64,000 nt of DNA from Fructobacillus cardui. Its GTDB lineage: Bacteria; Bacillota; Bacilli; Lactobacillales; Lactobacillaceae. Position numbers and translations under genes: made by a program. Where the stretch lies: NCBI RefSeq assembly GCF_023218935.1, contig NZ_JAJIAL010000001.1. One strand, given 5' to 3'. The notes under the pieces were generated by a model that worked only from the letters and a program-made list of their open reading frames with translations, made no database searches and was not told the origin of the DNA. Numbering within the stretch: position 1 is the first letter of the stretch; each line of letters starts with the position of its first letter. Shown piece by piece: positions 62,302 through 64,000 of the stretch.

Positions 62302-63306
62302 TTACTTTAGTTTACCCCAGGCTTGGATATCTTGCAAAAATTCTTGCAAGGCCTTTTGGTCCTTAACGGAAGGATACTGCCCCATCAAAACTTCTTGCTT
62401 TGGCAGCGCATCTTTCTTCCGTAAAACCAAGAAAGTTTTCGCCTGTTCTTGATTTTGGAAATACTCTGCTGGCAGTGACAAGAATGCCTTTAATTGAGCC
62501 TTTTGTGAGAATAATTTCAGGATTGACTCATGCCGTGGCCCTGTTAATAAATCATTTGGCACGATGAGATAGATCCAACCATCATCCTTCACTAAATCTA
62601 ATGATTTTTCAATCATTAAATAATGAGCATAAGATTGGCCATCTTGTTCTGAAAAGACTGTGACAAAGTTTTCTGGTGTTTCTTGCGGGTAGTAACCGAT
62701 TGGTAAGTCACCAATCACAACATCAGCAGGCGCGACTTCCTCTTTTTTCAAGCCAACAACATCCCCCAAAAACAGTATTGGGTCCTCTTTAAGTGCAGCT
62801 GCCAATTCACTGGCCAAATCAAGCTGACCTTCATCGTTATCAATCCCAGTTAAATCGTGGGGCGAAAGGTCATGACGACTAAAGCTTTCAACAATTGTCC
62901 ATAGGAGGTTGCCAGTGCCAATGACCATGTCAGTGATTCTCGTTTGTTCACTAGGATTAGCTGTCTGGTAAATCAGCTCGCCCAAAAGATAACCAATACC
63001 ATCTGGGGTTAACTGAAGGTTTGCTGGTACTTTATCCTCTCGATCAGCTTTCAAAACCAAAAGTTGTAAGATATTACGTTGGTCGCTGAAAGACAATCTT
63101 GGCCAGTCAATCTCTTCTAACGACTGTAAAGCCTTTTTAGAATCATCAGCCAATTGGTCATGGTCGGAGCTAAGAATCTCTTTTTTATTTAACCTCTCTA
63201 AAGCCATGACAAGGGCTTCTCGATTGGTCGTTTTTTCTTGATTTTTCACCGTCACGACGGCTTGATCAATTTTTTCAAAATATGCAGGAATTTTTCGATT
63301 TATCAT
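62302..63306 (-). CDS. Class I SAM-dependent methyltransferase, YtxK type
   Basis: 334 residues. An N-terminal helical part and a Rossmann methyltransferase related to N6-adenine DNA methylases: VIGTGNLLWTIV (SAM binding), GIDNDEGQLDLASELAA, and the catalytic motif VVIGDLPIGYYP (variant of NPPY), followed by LIVPNDLLTG. It sits between comGG and ackA as in many lactobacilli. Whether it modifies DNA is not known. Confidence 0.82.
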   Translation of the reverse strand: MINRKIPAYFEKIDQAVVTVKNQEKTTNREALVMALERLNKKEILSSDHDQLADDSKKALQSLEEIDWPRLSFSDQRNILQLLVLKADREDKVPANLQLTPDGIGYLLGELIYQTANPSEQTRITDMVIGTGNLLWTIVESFSRHDLSPHDLTGIDNDEGQLDLASELAAALKEDPILFLGDVVGLKKEEVAPADVVIGDLPIGYYPQETPENFVTVFSEQDGQSYAHYLMIEKSLDLVKDDGWIYLIVPNDLLTGPRHESILKLFSQKAQLKAFLSLPAEYFQNQEQAKTFLVLRKKDALPKQEVLMGQYPSVKDQKALQEFLQDIQAWGKLK

Positions 63307-63351
63307 GGTCTTATTTTAGCCCTTTTTGCTAGTCTAGACAAGGCTAAGGGG

Positions 63352-63663
63352 CTAAAAGTGGTCGCCAGTAATCCTGATGTTTGATAGTAATTTTAATCTG
63401 CTTTTCCCCGATTCAATTAACCAAGGATCACCCTGAATTTGGCCAGATTGTTGATTATCTTGGTAAAACAATCGCGATGCTTCAATTTGCCTTGTATCGA
63501 TGATAGTCGTTTCCAACAATAATAATTGGCTATGCAGCTTTTGGTGAAAAATTTTTGTCTGTAAAAAGAACAGCAAGCCAATGAGTGTCAATGCCAAAAT
63601 TGTCGGTAACAGTAAGTAGGCTGGCTGACGGTTTCGCTGCTGGCGTGGCTGATTATTAAACAT
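63352..63663 (-). CDS. ComGG-like competence pilus protein
   Basis: 103 residues. A polar start (NNQPRQQRNRQ), one helix (AYLLLPTILALTLIGLLFFLQ, ~15-37) and a short extracytoplasmic part. Position and layout suit ComGG, a poorly conserved minor component of the type IV-like DNA uptake pilus; sequence similarity alone would not prove it. It is 3 bases after the preceding com gene. Confidence 0.6.
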   Translation of the reverse strand: MFNNQPRQQRNRQPAYLLLPTILALTLIGLLFFLQTKIFHQKLHSQLLLLETTIIDTRQIEASRLFYQDNQQSGQIQGDPWLIESGKSRLKLLSNIRITGDHF

Positions 63664-63666
63664 CTT

Positions 63667-64000
63667 TTACCCTTTTTCTACAATGGCCTGTTTCGTGTTA
63701 GGCAAAAAAAGTGTGCCGCTCGCTTTCTCATGCCCCCGATAAAAAACAGTCAAAAGCTGATAGGTTCCAAAATTATCAATCCGTAAATCATCAATCCCGT
63801 GTAGCAAGAGCACGCGACCATGATGAGCCCCATCCAAAACTAAGTCATGCTTAGCAATTTTCAACGTAACCGGATCGCCAATGGTCTTCTTCAGCTGAAT
63901 TTCACGCACTTGAACTTGATCAAGTTGATAGTTTTGCCGACCCAACTGTGTTAAAGCCGCTTGAAAATCAATCTGCATATCTTGCGTCTGCCCCCCTTTT
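63667..64000 (-). CDS. ComGF-like competence pseudopilin (partial, N-terminus outside window)
   Basis: The frame has an ATG at 63978 but stays open to the window edge without a stop, so the real start, with the prepilin signal, is probably outside. The visible ~110 residues (QIDFQAALTQLGRQ, DPVTLKIAKHDLVLDGAHHGRVLLLHGIDD) resemble the C-terminal part of ComGF. Placed before a ComGG-like gene, a YtxK methyltransferase and ackA, which is the usual end of the comG operon. Confidence 0.68.
   Translation of the reverse strand, partial: KGGQTQDMQIDFQAALTQLGRQNYQLDQVQVREIQLKKTIGDPVTLKIAKHDLVLDGAHHGRVLLLHGIDDLRIDNFGTYQLLTVFYRGHEKASGTLFLPNTKQAIVEKG

Noticed and set aside
1..64000. CRISPR array or insertion sequence
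   Set aside because: No regularly spaced repeats and no transposase-like frame were seen on either strand.

Overview
The window reads as chromosome of a low-to-mid G+C lactic acid bacterium. Its CcpA with cre sites, SufCDSUB system, class III (anaerobic) ribonucleotide reductase, NADH peroxidase, RNA polymerase delta subunit, T-box leader and 6-phosphogluconate dehydrogenase next to an RpiR regulator fit Lactobacillaceae, most likely the former Leuconostocaceae (Weissella-like). The genus is an inference from gene content and impression of base composition. Most genes lie on the minus strand, so replication probably runs right to left here.

Layout. 0-9.9 kb: 6-phosphogluconate dehydrogenase (cut by the window edge) divergent from an RpiR regulator, uridine kinase, a DHA2 exporter, ccpA, then sprT-like/acpP/plsX/recG and a SemiSWEET sugar transporter. 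9.9-11.5 kb: a gene-poor stretch holding a stop-interrupted gene and a shortened HicB-like antitoxin, ending at tRNA-Cys. 11.6-18.6 kb: YibE/F membrane pair and the mutM-DUF975-coaE-dnaB-dnaI repair/primosome cluster. 18.9-25.7 kb: DEAD-box helicase, obg, uvrC and pyrG, the last with a leader built for CTP-sensing attenuation. 25.8-28.6 kb: a T-box controlled amino acid permease and a NiCoT metal transporter. 29.2-37.6 kb: suf operon and nrdDG; sufS and nrdD both carry frameshifts. 37.9-43 kb: NAD salvage (pncB-nadE), tRNA-Lys, rpoE, an HD hydrolase. 43-53 kb: pepN, a CPA1 antiporter split by a stop codon, YihY, then an oxidative-stress/metal group (NADH peroxidase, two VIT-type transporters, a cysteine-free Fur-family regulator). 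53-64 kb: class B PBP, YfhO, greA, a cre-controlled sugar importer, an MltG-like/GH73 chimera, ackA, a YtxK-type methyltransferase and the end of the comG operon.

The strongest unexplained signal is not a gene. The heptamer AAATCAG / CTGATTT occurs about 100 times in 64 kb by my manual tally (63 + 40 on the plus strand), where roughly 11 would be expected. It occurs in genes and between them, in both orientations, sometimes as inverted pairs around terminators, and is missing from a few multi-kilobase stretches. That behaviour resembles a DNA-uptake or genome-architecture motif. I know of no described equivalent in this group; this is a hypothesis for a whole-genome count.

Other points of note are the MltG/GH73 fusion at the usual mltG position near greA, the split antiporter, the pyrG leader, the palindromic operator in front of the Fur-family gene, and three indels in sufS/nrdD that may be sequencing errors.
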